This document shows positions 1-8,267 of a stretch of 64,000 bases of DNA, piece by piece. Under the pieces are notes generated by a model. That model did not search any database, was not told the origin of the DNA, and was given only the letters and a program-made list of their open reading frames with translations. Position numbers and translations under genes: made by a program. Position 1 is the first letter of the stretch; each line of letters opens with the position of its first letter. The DNA comes from Acidobacteriota bacterium (GTDB lineage: Bacteria; Acidobacteriota; UBA6911; RPQK01; DATIPO01), in assembly GCA_035471785.1 (NCBI GenBank), contig DATIPQ010000005.1:75330-139329 (forward strand). The letters run 5' to 3'.

Positions 1-200
1 TCGCCGTCGCTGGTCATCTCATCCACGTGGATGTTGACGGGAACGGACCTGCCGCCCACCGGGGAGCGGACGCCGACGGCCGTGGCCGTGTAGTGCTCGC
101 CCTTTTGATCGGGGGCGGCCGAGGCCAAGGGCAGGGCCCCCATCAGTACAATCAGAATCGGCGCCAAACTCAATATGTAAACTCGATTTCTCGATTTCAT
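1..200 (-). CDS. Secreted protein, N-terminal part only (runs off window)
   Basis: An open frame reads leftward from an ATG at 200 off the window edge, about 66 codons seen. It begins with a typical Sec signal peptide: basic MKSRNR, a hydrophobic core (VYILSLAPILIVLMGALPL) and a plausible signal peptidase I site after ASA. A strong Shine-Dalgarno sequence (AAGGAG) lies about 6 nt before the ATG, which fixes the start. The visible mature part (roughly EHYTATAVGVRSPVGG, then an acidic VDEMTSDG stretch) looks like a small beta-rich exported domain, but I cannot assign a family. The protein is probably periplasmic or surface exposed. Function unknown. Confidence 0.75.
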   Translation of the reverse strand, partial: MKSRNRVYILSLAPILIVLMGALPLASAAPDQKGEHYTATAVGVRSPVGGRSVPVNIHVDEMTSDG

Positions 201-378
201 GGTTTCTCCTTCTTTCCGTCTGCGGTGGCTTGGACATTCCCCCTTTCAAGTTCTCAGGGGGCAACATCGAGGATATTGCGGAGTCAGTTTCCTCGCCGCG
301 CCACGCAATACCTTAGATGAGAATCAAGGCAGGTTGTTTCACTCCCAGCGGCTACGGGAGTTGCCGGGGAGCCGGGTT

Positions 379-1191
379 TCAACGCTCTTCGGCGGCCACG
401 TCCGCGTAGCGGACGCGGGTGTTGACGATGCCGATTTCGACGCGGCGGTTCTTGGCCCGGGCCCGTGGAGAGTTGCCCTTCACCAGCGGGCGCGACTTGC
501 CGAAACCCTTGGTGGTGATGATCTCGGACGGCACTCCGGCCTCCACCAGGTAGTCGCGCACCGTCTCGGCCCGCCGTTCCGAGAGGCGCTGGTTGTAGCT
601 GCTTGAACCGACGTTGTCGGTGTGTCCGTAGACGTAGACGCTGTAACCGGAAGTAGTCAGAAGGACGCCGGCGATTCGGCTCAGGATTTCCCGGTTTCCC
701 GGCCGCAAGGTAGCTTTGTCGAAGTCGAACTTGAGGGCGTCCTCGCCCAGGTTCATGACCAGCCCCAGCGCGTTGCGGCTGGTATCGGCGATGTCTCCCA
801 GCACCTTTTCCAGGCGGCGCAGCTCTTTCTCCCGTTCACGGCGGATCTCTTCAGCCTCGGCGATGGCCTGGTTGCGTTCGAGTTTGGCCTGGGAGGCGTC
901 CTCCTCCGCCTGCTGTGCTCGCGCTTGTGCCGCCTCCTGGAGTTCTTCGGCGTGCTGGCGGCCCTGGGCCGCCCGACGGGCTCCTTCTTCAGCGTTAAGG
1001 GCCCGCTGCTGGGCGCTGTCGGCCTTTTCGCGTGCTTCTTCAGCCTTTTTGAGGGCCTGGTCGACCTGGCGGGAAACAGCGGCCAATTGGCGCTCCACTC
1101 CCGAGAGACGGTTGAAAATGAGTACGGCCATGATGGCCAGGGCCGCCAGCAGGACCACCGACATCAGCCATCCCAAATGCTTCCAATTCAT
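379..1191 (-). CDS. OmpA-domain protein with inner-membrane anchor and long coiled coil
   Basis: 270 residues. Residues about 8-27 form a single hydrophobic segment (SVVLLAALAIMAVLIF) with no cleavage site, so this is probably an uncleaved anchor. Residues about 30-140 are Ala/Glu/Gln/Arg heptad repeats typical of a long coiled coil. Residues about 150-265 are an OmpA-like peptidoglycan-binding domain: FDFDKATLRPGN, YGHTDNVGSSSYNQRLSERR and a final AKNRRVEI. The family binds diaminopimelate peptidoglycan through the conserved Asp and Arg. There is no beta-barrel, unlike true OmpA. By inference it tethers a membrane to the cell wall. It is transcribed divergently from the downstream transporter gene. 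Confidence 0.85.
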   Translation of the reverse strand: MNWKHLGWLMSVVLLAALAIMAVLIFNRLSGVERQLAAVSRQVDQALKKAEEAREKADSAQQRALNAEEGARRAAQGRQHAEELQEAAQARAQQAEEDASQAKLERNQAIAEAEEIRREREKELRRLEKVLGDIADTSRNALGLVMNLGEDALKFDFDKATLRPGNREILSRIAGVLLTTSGYSVYVYGHTDNVGSSSYNQRLSERRAETVRDYLVEAGVPSEIITTKGFGKSRPLVKGNSPRARAKNRRVEIGIVNTRVRYADVAAEER

Positions 1192-1296
1192 CGTTTGCCT
1201 CGTCGTTCCTTATAGAGGTCCAAGACAGCAGTTAAGTTGCATGCAGGATCGAATGCGCTTCTCCCCTGCCCTTCTGCGGTCGGGGAAGGATTGGTC

Positions 1297-1302
1297 TAAA
1301 CT
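1297..1302 (+). promoter_or_regulatory. -10-like element (TAAACT) 10 nt before the transporter ATG
   Basis: TAAACT ends 10 nt before the ATG at 1313. No Shine-Dalgarno sequence is present in between, which fits a leaderless or near-leaderless mRNA. The same arrangement recurs in this window. No convincing -35 element is visible. Confidence 0.4.
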
Positions 1303-1312
1303 GCTTGCTGCC

Positions 1313-2611
1313 ATGCACCAGCAGCGCAAGGCGATCAGGGCCTGGTGGCTCTACGATTTCGCCAACTCAGCCTACGCCACCACCATTCAGGCCACCGTTT
1401 TCGGACCGTTCTACCGCTCTCTCGTGACGTCATCGGGCGGTTCCGAAGCCGAGGCCACCGCCTACTGGGCCTATCTCAATTCGCTGACTCTCTTGTCGAT
1501 CGCCCTGATCGGCCCCCTCCTGGGAGCCATCGGGGACTACAGCGGACGCCGCAAGCGCCTGATGGGCGTGTTTCTGGGGCTGGGGCTGGCCGCCACCTCC
1601 TGTTTCGTGCTGCTGGGCGACGACAACTATCTCTTCGCCTCCCTGCTCTACCTGGCCGCCACACTGGGCTACGCCTCGGCCGAGATCTACTATGACTCCT
1701 TTCTGCCCTTCATCTGCCGCAGCGATGAAGTGGATTCCGTTTCCTCAAAAGGCTATGCGCTGGGATACCTGGGCGGGGGCCTGCTCTTGTCGCTCAACGC
1801 CTGGTGGATGATCTCTCCTCAGACTTTCGGGATGCCGGACGTGGAGTTCGCGGTACGGGCCAGCTTCCTCAGCGTAGCCTTCTGGTGGGGCTTCTTTTCC
1901 ATTCCCCTCTTCCGCCGCATGCCCTCCGACACTCCGCGCCGCCGCGCCCTGGGAGAGGCTTCGCCCCTCCTGGGAGGATTCCGGCGCCTGCGCCGCACCT
2001 TTACTCACGTGCGCCGCCATCGGCAGTTGTTGCTCTTCCTGCTGGCCTTCTGGATCTACAACGACGGCGTAGGGACGGTTCAGAAGATGGCCGCCGCCTA
2101 TGGCGACGAACTCGGGTTCAGCATGGGCCAGTTGGTCTCGGCGCTCCTGCTGGCCAACTTCATCGGCTTTCCGGCCACCTATCTCTACGCGTTGCTGGCC
2201 AGGCGATTCGGGGCCAAGCCCATGGTGCTGGCGGGACTCTTCTTCTATGCCGTCATCTGCCTGGGCGCTTTCTTCATCGACAGCGCTGCTGACTTCTTCC
2301 TGCTGGCGGCGGCGGTGGGACTGGTGCAGGGAGGCGTGCAGGCTTTAAGCCGCTCGATCTTTTCCTGCATGGTTCCTCACACTCAGTCGGCCGAATTCTT
2401 CGGATTCTTCTCCACCAGCTCCCGTTTCGCCGGCATCTTCGGTCCCCTCATCTTCGGTGTCGTCGCTCAGGCCACCGGCTCCTCCATCTTTTCCATCGCC
2501 TCGCTGGTGATCTTGTTCCTGGGCGGTGCGCTGGTGCTGTCGCGGGTGGACGTCGAGGAAGGCGCCCGTCTGGCGCGCCTGGAGGACGCAGACATCGGGC
2601 CCGAGGAATAG
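1313..2611 (+). CDS. UMF1-family major facilitator transporter
   Basis: 432 residues with about 12 hydrophobic segments. The N-terminal signature RAWWLYDFANSAYATT is that of the UMF1 (Atg22-like) branch of the MFS, followed by the MFS loop GDYSGRRKRLMG between helices 2 and 3. The frame is open far upstream, but that part is antisense to the OmpA-domain gene and low-complexity. I chose the ATG at 1313 because homologous sequence starts right after it and a TAAACT box lies 10 nt before it. An in-frame ATG at 1241 is the alternative. Family members are thought to be effluxers, including amino-acid exporters of the Atg22 type. The substrate here is unknown. Confidence 0.85.
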   Translation: MHQQRKAIRAWWLYDFANSAYATTIQATVFGPFYRSLVTSSGGSEAEATAYWAYLNSLTLLSIALIGPLLGAIGDYSGRRKRLMGVFLGLGLAATSCFVLLGDDNYLFASLLYLAATLGYASAEIYYDSFLPFICRSDEVDSVSSKGYALGYLGGGLLLSLNAWWMISPQTFGMPDVEFAVRASFLSVAFWWGFFSIPLFRRMPSDTPRRRALGEASPLLGGFRRLRRTFTHVRRHRQLLLFLLAFWIYNDGVGTVQKMAAAYGDELGFSMGQLVSALLLANFIGFPATYLYALLARRFGAKPMVLAGLFFYAVICLGAFFIDSAADFFLLAAAVGLVQGGVQALSRSIFSCMVPHTQSAEFFGFFSTSSRFAGIFGPLIFGVVAQATGSSIFSIASLVILFLGGALVLSRVDVEEGARLARLEDADIGPEE

Positions 2612-2627
2612 AAGGCCGGGCTCCCGT

Positions 2628-4118
2628 TCACTCGTGGGCTTCTTTGCGCATGAGGGGGAAGAGCAGGGCGTCTTTGATGTTGGTCAGTCCGGCCACCCGC
2701 TTGAGCAGCCGGTCGATGCCGATGCCGGTTCCGGAGATAGGAGGCATGCCGTGCTCCATGCACAGCAGGTAGTCTTCGTCCAGATCCATGGCCTCGTCGT
2801 CGCCGCCGCTTTTCAGCGCGGCTTGCTCGGTCAGGCGGCGCCGCTGTTCCAAGGGATCGACCAGCTCCGAGTAGGCGTTGACCAGCTCAGCGCCGTCCAC
2901 CACCAGTTGGAAGCGGTCCACGATGGCGGCATCTTGATCGTTGCTGCGGGCCAGGGGCGAGATCTGCAGAGGATGTCCAGTCAGAAAAGTGGGCTGTACC
3001 AGCATGGGACGCGCCGTTCTCTTGTAGAGCCCGTCGATGATCCGCCCCAGGTTGTTGGACTCCACGTCGTCCTCGTCCAAGCGCACCCCGGCACGGGAGG
3101 CGGCCGCGGCCAGCTCTTGAGCGGAATCGTATCGGCGCACGTCGACACCACTGTGCTCCTGGATGACGTCGCGAAAGTCGACGGCAGGCCAGTCTCCCGA
3201 GAAGTCGAGTTTCACCGTCTCGCCTTCCCGCCCTTCCCCTTGCGAGGGCAGTTCGAACTGGAGCGAGCCGAAGGTCTCGCGCAGGCTCTCCTGCAGCAAA
3301 CGCTGGGTGAAGCGCATGTTGTCACGGTAGTTCCAGTAGGCCGCGTAGTACTCCAGCATGGTGAATTCCTGCAGGTGCTCGGCGCTGATGCCTTCGTTGC
3401 GGAAACACTTGGCGAATTCGAAAGTGCGGTTGAAGCCGGCCGCCGTGGCCCGCTTGAGGTAGGTCTCGGGAGCGATGCGCAGGAAGACGTCGATATCGAG
3501 GGCATTGTGGTGGGTGACGAAGGGCTTGGCCAGGGCCCCTGACTGAGTCACGTTGAGAACCGGCGTTTCGATCTCGAAAAAACCCTCACGTTCGAAGATG
3601 GTCCGCATGCTGGAGATGAGCTTGCAGCGCTTGAGCATGGTGAGGCGCGTCTGTTCGTTGCTGATGATGTCGAGGTAGCGCTGACGGTAGCGGGTCTCGA
3701 CATCGCGCAGCCCATGCCACTTTTCGGGCAACTCGCGCAGGGCCAACCCCAGGATCTGGAAATTTTCGGCCTTGACCGTGAACTCTTCGGTGCGGGTCAG
3801 AAAGGTCTTGCCGGAAACGCCCACGAAATCGCCCACCTTGACGGCTTTCTTGAAAAGCTTGAAGGCTTCGTCTCCCACTTCGGCTTTGGAGATGGCCGCC
3901 TGAATGCGTCCAGTCACGTCCGAGAGCTTGACGAAGATCAGTTTGCCGAAGCCGCGCAGGGCCGTCACGCGTCCCGCCACGCGCAGGTCCTGGTCGAGTT
4001 GATGGGGAATGTCGTCGATATTGGGATAGGAGGTTTCGAAGCGTTCGGGATAGAGCGGCAGGCCCGCCTGGCGGATGCGCTCGATGTCTTGCTTGCGGCT
4101 TTCCAAGAGGTCGTTCAT
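2628..4118 (-). CDS. lysS: Lysyl-tRNA synthetase, class II
   Basis: 496 residues, the usual length for bacterial class II LysRS. It charges tRNA-Lys with lysine using ATP in the cytoplasm. An N-terminal OB-fold anticodon-binding domain (VAGRVTALRGFGKLIFVKL, residues about 45-145) is followed by the catalytic core. That core carries motif 2 (CFRNEGISAEH) and motif 3 (GTGIGIDRLL) near the C-terminus. The C-terminus KDALLFPLMRKE is typical of the family. The start is the ATG at 4118, preceded on its own strand by a TAATGT/CATAAT box 9-11 nt upstream. The gene converges with the transporter gene, only 16 nt apart. Confidence 0.97.
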   Translation of the reverse strand: MNDLLESRKQDIERIRQAGLPLYPERFETSYPNIDDIPHQLDQDLRVAGRVTALRGFGKLIFVKLSDVTGRIQAAISKAEVGDEAFKLFKKAVKVGDFVGVSGKTFLTRTEEFTVKAENFQILGLALRELPEKWHGLRDVETRYRQRYLDIISNEQTRLTMLKRCKLISSMRTIFEREGFFEIETPVLNVTQSGALAKPFVTHHNALDIDVFLRIAPETYLKRATAAGFNRTFEFAKCFRNEGISAEHLQEFTMLEYYAAYWNYRDNMRFTQRLLQESLRETFGSLQFELPSQGEGREGETVKLDFSGDWPAVDFRDVIQEHSGVDVRRYDSAQELAAAASRAGVRLDEDDVESNNLGRIIDGLYKRTARPMLVQPTFLTGHPLQISPLARSNDQDAAIVDRFQLVVDGAELVNAYSELVDPLEQRRRLTEQAALKSGGDDEAMDLDEDYLLCMEHGMPPISGTGIGIDRLLKRVAGLTNIKDALLFPLMRKEAHE

Positions 4119-4195
4119 AAGAGGTCCACATTATGCCACATCGCTTGCGGCGGCCTGCTTGCTCCGCCGGGCCGGCTTGTGGTACTCCCTGCTTG

Positions 4196-5374
4196 ATGAC
4201 GCATAAGGCTTCAGAGGACGGCAAGGCGGGCTCCCTGGCGGAGTCCCAGGCCGTGGTGGTGGGGGCGGGGGCTTTCGGCGGCTGGACGGCTCTGCACCTG
4301 CAAGAGTCGGGCGTTCAGACCACCTTGGTGGATGCCTGGGGACCCGGCCATGGGCTTTCCAGCTCGGGAGGAGAAACGCGGGTGCTGCGCTGCGGATACG
4401 GGCAGCTTTCTCTCTACGCCGAAATGGCCCTCAGGGCCCGCCGGATGTGGCAGGAGCGGGAGGAACGCTGGGGGGTGGAGTTGTTGCATCAGCGTCCCAT
4501 CCTCTGGATAGGTCATGAAGACGATCCGCTCTTGCGCGGCAGTCAGCAATGCTTCGACCAGCTCGGCCTTCCTTACAACAGGCTCAGCGCGGCCCGCATC
4601 CAAGAGCGATTCCCCGACTTCCGCTGCGGTGACGAGGTGGTGGGACTGCTGGAACATCAGGCCGGTGTCCTCTACGCCCGCCGCGCCTGCCGGGTGGTGG
4701 CGGACGCCTTCCAGGAGGCGGGAGGAGTGTTGTTGAGGGGACGGGCCAAGGCTCCCGCGGGAAGCGGTTCCTTGAAGGTCCTCGAGCTGGACGACGGACG
4801 TCGCCTTAAAGCCGACACCTATCTCTTCGCCTGCGGCCCCTGGATGGCCTCGCTCTTTGACCGCTACCTGGAAGACCGCCTGGAAATCACCCGCCAGGAA
4901 GTCTTCTTCTTCGGTCCGCCGCCGGCTCATCCCATGCTGGACGAGCGGGGCGGCCAGGACTGCCGCCTGCCGGTCTTCTATGACGCATCCATGGATTCCT
5001 ACTACGGAATTCCGCCGCTGCAAGGACGGGGATTCAAGCTGGCCAGCGACCTGGCCGGCCCCGTGGTCGATCCCCAAGGCGATTCCCGCCAAAGTTCGCC
5101 TGAGGCCCTGCGGGGGGCGCGCGACTTCCTCAAGAAACGCCTGCCCGTTCTGGCCCATGCTCCCCTGTCTGAAAGCCGGGTGTGCGTCTACACCCGCACT
5201 CCGGACCGGCACTTTGTGATGGGGCCCCATCCGCGCATTTCAAATGTCTTCCTGGCTGGCGGCGGCTCCGGCCACGGCTTCAAGCACGGGCCGCTGGTGG
5301 GAGAGTATGCGGCCGCAATGATGAGCAAGAACCGACCGTTCCCCTCCCAATGGCGCCTCGACCGTTTGCTGTAA
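4196..5374 (+). CDS. FAD-dependent amine oxidase of the monomeric sarcosine oxidase type
   Basis: 392 residues. The dinucleotide-binding motif VVGAGAFGGWTALHL follows an unstructured start, and SSGGETRVLRCGYG matches the SxGETRxxR motif of the sarcosine oxidase/N-methyltryptophan oxidase (DAO) family. The C-terminal CVYTRTPDRHFVMGP contains the Cys that carries covalent 8-alpha-S-cysteinyl FAD in monomeric sarcosine oxidase. The closing GGGSGHGFKHGP is also typical. The family oxidises secondary or N-methyl amino acids with O2, giving H2O2 and an aldehyde; the exact substrate cannot be read from sequence. I preferred the ATG at 4196 over one at 4133 because the upstream residues are low-complexity. 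Confidence 0.88.
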   Translation: MTHKASEDGKAGSLAESQAVVVGAGAFGGWTALHLQESGVQTTLVDAWGPGHGLSSSGGETRVLRCGYGQLSLYAEMALRARRMWQEREERWGVELLHQRPILWIGHEDDPLLRGSQQCFDQLGLPYNRLSAARIQERFPDFRCGDEVVGLLEHQAGVLYARRACRVVADAFQEAGGVLLRGRAKAPAGSGSLKVLELDDGRRLKADTYLFACGPWMASLFDRYLEDRLEITRQEVFFFGPPPAHPMLDERGGQDCRLPVFYDASMDSYYGIPPLQGRGFKLASDLAGPVVDPQGDSRQSSPEALRGARDFLKKRLPVLAHAPLSESRVCVYTRTPDRHFVMGPHPRISNVFLAGGGSGHGFKHGPLVGEYAAAMMSKNRPFPSQWRLDRLL

Positions 5375-5402
5375 GCTCGCGGCAAGCCGGCCAAGGCACG
5401 AG

Positions 5403-5556
5403 TGCAGTGCGTCAGAAGTTTTGAACCACCCTGTGGCGTTTTCCCACGCTTTCACAGCGTTGGCACATTTGCCGTCTGAAACCCAGGGCGGCGCCCCGTC
5501 TCGCTTGCGCTCGCCGGGGCTGACCCTGGGCTGGCGAATCCGTCCCTTTCAGGAAC
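5403..5556. repeat. REP-like palindromic intergenic element (copy R1)
   Basis: This lies in the 363-nt gene-free gap 5375-5737. It contains nested inverted repeats: CCCAGGG (5482-5488) pairs with CCCTGGG (5524-5530), and inside it GCCCCG (5493-5498) pairs with CGGGGC (5515-5520). The left end, starting TGCAG at 5403 and containing TCAG-A-AGTTTTGA, matches by eye about 21 of 26 positions of the reverse complement of the end of the element near 63400. The boundaries are approximate. Confidence 0.5.
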
Positions 5557-5658
5557 AAAAACGGCGGCCCTGGCACCGAACTTATGACCGGGGGCACCCG
5601 CTTCGATGGCCACCATGATTCCTCTGGCGGAAATTCCCTATAAGCGTCTCAAAGTCTC

Positions 5659-5688
5659 TTCCTGTGTCAGACGCATTTAGTATATACT
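5659..5688 (+). promoter_or_regulatory. Putative sigma-70 promoter for the small gene at 5738
   Basis: TATACT (5683-5688) is preceded 18 nt upstream by a weak -35-like TTCCTG (5659-5664). The transcript would start near 5695, leaving a leader of about 43 nt that ends in a strong ribosome binding site. Only the -10 is convincing. Confidence 0.4.
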
Positions 5689-5737
5689 TAGGCTCGGGCA
5701 ATCTGACTAGCCAATCAAAAAAGGGGGGAATACCTAA

Positions 5738-6007
5738 ATGCTAACCGTAAAAGAAGGCCAAACATGGGCCGGGGATTTCGCCAAGAAGACCGCGGCCCAG
5801 ATGGGACTTGACATCCGTACATTCTGGAGAGCGCCTGCCAACGGCGTCGATTGGACCTTGGAAATGACCGTGGAAGAAAGCGGCGAGTCGGTGGGCGTCT
5901 CCGTTTGGTTTCTTCATTTGAAGAAGCTGGAAGAAAAGACCAAGTCCAAGATCAAGGCCGATATTCGTAGAGGCCTCAAGGAGTTGCAGGCTAAGATCGC
6001 GGCATGA
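5738..6007 (+). CDS. Small conserved-looking cytoplasmic protein, unknown
   Basis: 89 residues. The ATG at 5738 follows a very strong purine-rich ribosome binding site (AAAAAAGGGGGGAAT) and an upstream TATACT promoter element, so expression looks efficient. There is no signal peptide and no transmembrane segment. The N-terminal half contains Trp-rich strand-like stretches (RTFWRAP, VDWTLEMTVEESGES, SVWFLHLKKLEE). The C-terminal third is a Lys-rich amphipathic helix (KADIRRGLKELQAK). I do not recognise the family. It stands alone between two gene-free regions and is not obviously part of an operon. Confidence 0.75.
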   Translation: MLTVKEGQTWAGDFAKKTAAQMGLDIRTFWRAPANGVDWTLEMTVEESGESVGVSVWFLHLKKLEEKTKSKIKADIRRGLKELQAKIAA

Positions 6008-6107
6008 ACGGCTCCTTCCGAGACTGCGGCGGTTCTTCCCCCCACCGCTGTCGTCGGCCCGACGGGTCCGCCCTCGGGTTTCTGGCGGGCGCCCTCCCAT
6101 GCGCGCC

Positions 6108-6141
6108 GGGAAGCGGCCCCTTTTTCGGCCTGCCGCTTTCC
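6108..6141. terminator. Possible terminator hairpin after the small gene
   Basis: GGGAAGCGGC (6108-6117) can pair with GCCGCTTTCC (6132-6141) with one bulge and a loop of about 14 nt. No clear T-tract follows, so an intrinsic terminator is only possible. The rest of the gap 6008-6281 is AT-richer near 6160-6215 (TTAATATAACACTATTC) but shows no gene. Confidence 0.3.
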
Positions 6142-6268
6142 AAATCGCGAAATGCTCAATAACTCATCAGATAAGTTAATATAACACTATTCTTAACTCC
6201 CCCATCATATACAATTAGCATCCCTGTGTCCCGGGAGGCGGCGCTTTTCTCCGTCCACCTCAGGGCCC

Positions 6269-6274
6269 TATACT
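6269..6274 (+). promoter_or_regulatory. -10 element TATACT 7 nt before the cyclodeaminase-like ATG
   Basis: TATACT is separated by exactly 7 nt (GACCTGC) from the ATG at 6282, with no Shine-Dalgarno sequence between. This spacing puts the transcription start at or next to the start codon, the hallmark of leaderless mRNA. Confidence 0.55.
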
Positions 6275-6281
6275 GACCTGC

Positions 6282-7286
6282 ATGGAGATTCTTGTCATCG
6301 ATCGTCCGCTGGTGCGGCGCCTGCTTCCCATGGGGCAATGCATCGGGGCCATGCGAAAGGCCCTGGCCGGATTGGCCCGTGGTGAAGGGGTGCAGCCGCT
6401 TCGCACCATCATGTGGCTCCCCGAGAAGAAGGGCGCTATCGGCCTGATGCCGGGATACACGGCGGACCCGCCTGCCGCCGGCGTCAAGGTAGTGACCGTC
6501 TTCCCTCAGAATCACGGCACCGAGTTTGATTCCCACCAGGGGGCCGTCCTGCTTTTTCACGCCCAGCACGGCTACCTGCTGGCCTTGGCTGAAGCGGGCG
6601 AGATCACGGCCATCCGCACGGCGGCCGTTTCGGCGGTCGCCAGTGACTTGCTGGCTCGTCCTCAGGCCGGCGACTTGGCCATTCTGGGCAGCGGGGTGCA
6701 GGCCCGCCAGCATCTGGAGGCCATGAGTTGCGTGCGCGATCTGCGCCGGGTAAGGGTGTGGAGCCCGACCCGAGAGCACCGGGAGGACTTCGCAGCCCGC
6801 CTCAGCGGCCGCTTCGGCTGCCGGGTGGAGGCCATGAGAGGGCCACGCGAAACGGTTGAAGGCGCCGACTTGATCTGTACCACCACCTTCGCCTCCCAGC
6901 CTGTCTTAGAAGGCGGGTGGCTGGCGCCTGGTTGCCACATCAACGCCGTGGGCTCGAGCCTTCCCACTGCGCGCGAACTCGACAGCCAGGCCGTCTTGCG
7001 CTCGCGCCTTTTCATCGACCGCCTGGAATCGACCCTCAACGAGGCCGGCGACTTTCTCATCCCCAAAGAGGAGGGCGTGATCGACGACAGTCACATCCAG
7101 GGCGAGATCGGAGATATTCTGGAGGGCAAGATCGAGGGACGCCGGGGCCATCATGAAATCACCCTCTTCAAGTCGTTGGGACTGGCCGTGGAAGACGTGC
7201 AAGCCGTGGAGTGGATCTATCGCCAAGCCCTCAGTCAGGGCGTGGGCGAAAAAGTGCCCTTCGGCGGTCCCAAAGAAGCGGACTGA
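6282..7286 (+). CDS. Ornithine cyclodeaminase / mu-crystallin family protein (EutC-like candidate)
   Basis: 334 residues. It shows the family layout: an N-terminal substrate part with PLRTIMWLPEKKGAIGLMPGY and AGVKVVTVFPQNH, then a Rossmann fold with LAILGSGVQARQHLEAM for NAD(H). The loop INAVGSSLPTARELD and a C-terminal IDDSHIQGEIGDI follow. The family uses bound NAD to deaminate, cyclise or reduce imino acids (ornithine to proline, alanine dehydrogenase, ketimine reductase). The gene sits 3 nt upstream of a threonine-dehydratase-like gene. The same pairing is seen in ectoine degradation (eutC with eutB), although no other ectoine genes are present, so that substrate is only an inference. 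Confidence 0.9.
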   Translation: MEILVIDRPLVRRLLPMGQCIGAMRKALAGLARGEGVQPLRTIMWLPEKKGAIGLMPGYTADPPAAGVKVVTVFPQNHGTEFDSHQGAVLLFHAQHGYLLALAEAGEITAIRTAAVSAVASDLLARPQAGDLAILGSGVQARQHLEAMSCVRDLRRVRVWSPTREHREDFAARLSGRFGCRVEAMRGPRETVEGADLICTTTFASQPVLEGGWLAPGCHINAVGSSLPTARELDSQAVLRSRLFIDRLESTLNEAGDFLIPKEEGVIDDSHIQGEIGDILEGKIEGRRGHHEITLFKSLGLAVEDVQAVEWIYRQALSQGVGEKVPFGGPKEAD

Positions 7287-7289
7287 ACG

Positions 7290-8264
7290 ATGAAGCCTCT
7301 TCAGCCGATTCCTCTGCAGCAGGTGAAGGCGGCCCGCCGGCGCCTGCGGGGAAAGGTGGTGCGGACTCCGCTGGTGCCGCTCAACGCCTCCCAGTCTGCG
7401 GCTTCCATCTACCTCAAGCTGGAGAACCTGCAGCCCATCGGATCCTTCAAGCTGCGGGGCGCCGCCAACGCCATGTTGGCCTGCGACCCGGAACTGGTGC
7501 GGCAGGGTGTGTACACGGCCAGCGCCGGAAACATGGCTCAGGGCGTGGCTTACCAAGCCCAGCGCATGGGGGTGCAATGCAAGGTGCTGGTGCCCGATCA
7601 CGCCCCCCGCACCAAGTGCCGGGCCGTGGAGCGGTTGGGAGGAGAAGTCATCAAGGTGCCGTTCGAGGAATGGTGGCGCGTGCTGGTCGAGCATGAACAT
7701 CCCCGCATGCGCGGACTTTTCCTGCATCCGGTCAGCGACGAGCGGGTGATGGCCGGCAACGGCACTATCGCGCTGGAGATTCTCGAGGACTTGCCCGACG
7801 TCGAGGCGGTGGTGATTCCCTTCGGCGGCGGCGGCCTGAGTTGCGGCATTGCCTCGGCTTTACGGGCTCTCAAGCCCGAGGTGCGGGTTTATGCCGCTGA
7901 AGTGGAGACGGCCGCTCCTCTGAAAGCCTCCTTGCTCAAGGGAGAGGCCGCCAGCATCGACTACCGGGCCAGTTTCGTGGACGGCATCGGAGGCAAGAGC
8001 GTGCTGAGCGAGATGTGGCCGCTGGCCCGCCGTCTCCTCCACGATTCGCTGGTGGTCTCCCTTGCCGAGACCGCTCAAGCCTTACGCCTGACGGCCGAAC
8101 GCAATCACGTCATTGCCGAGGGTGCCGGGGCGGCCGCCGTGGCAGCAGCCCTGGGCGGAGGTGCCGGTCAAGGCAAGGTGGTCTGCGTCATATCGGGAGG
8201 CAACATCGACAGCGAACGGCTTATCGCCGTCCTCAGCGGACGCCCGCCCCACGAGATCCCTTGA
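7290..8264 (+). CDS. PLP-dependent threonine/serine dehydratase-like enzyme (EutB-like candidate)
   Basis: 324 residues, a single catalytic fold-type II domain without the regulatory ACT domain of biosynthetic IlvA. The PLP lysine lies in PIGSFKLRGAANAM, the phosphate-binding loop is PFGGGGLSCG, and SAGNMAQGVAY is the Asn-containing loop. A Ser/Cys-type VISGGNIDSERL closes the active site. Family members remove water and ammonia from hydroxy-amino acids, or racemise them. It starts 3 nt after the cyclodeaminase-like gene, so the two are almost surely co-transcribed and probably act on one amino-acid substrate. The convergent response-regulator gene begins 3 nt after its stop. Confidence 0.92.
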   Translation: MKPLQPIPLQQVKAARRRLRGKVVRTPLVPLNASQSAASIYLKLENLQPIGSFKLRGAANAMLACDPELVRQGVYTASAGNMAQGVAYQAQRMGVQCKVLVPDHAPRTKCRAVERLGGEVIKVPFEEWWRVLVEHEHPRMRGLFLHPVSDERVMAGNGTIALEILEDLPDVEAVVIPFGGGGLSCGIASALRALKPEVRVYAAEVETAAPLKASLLKGEAASIDYRASFVDGIGGKSVLSEMWPLARRLLHDSLVVSLAETAQALRLTAERNHVIAEGAGAAAVAAALGGGAGQGKVVCVISGGNIDSERLIAVLSGRPPHEIP

Positions 8265-8267
8265 ATC

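Noticed and set aside
716-1312. N-terminal extension of the UMF1-type transporter
   Set aside because: The extra ~200 residues are Ser/Arg-rich, antisense to the OmpA-domain coiled coil, and lack family similarity.
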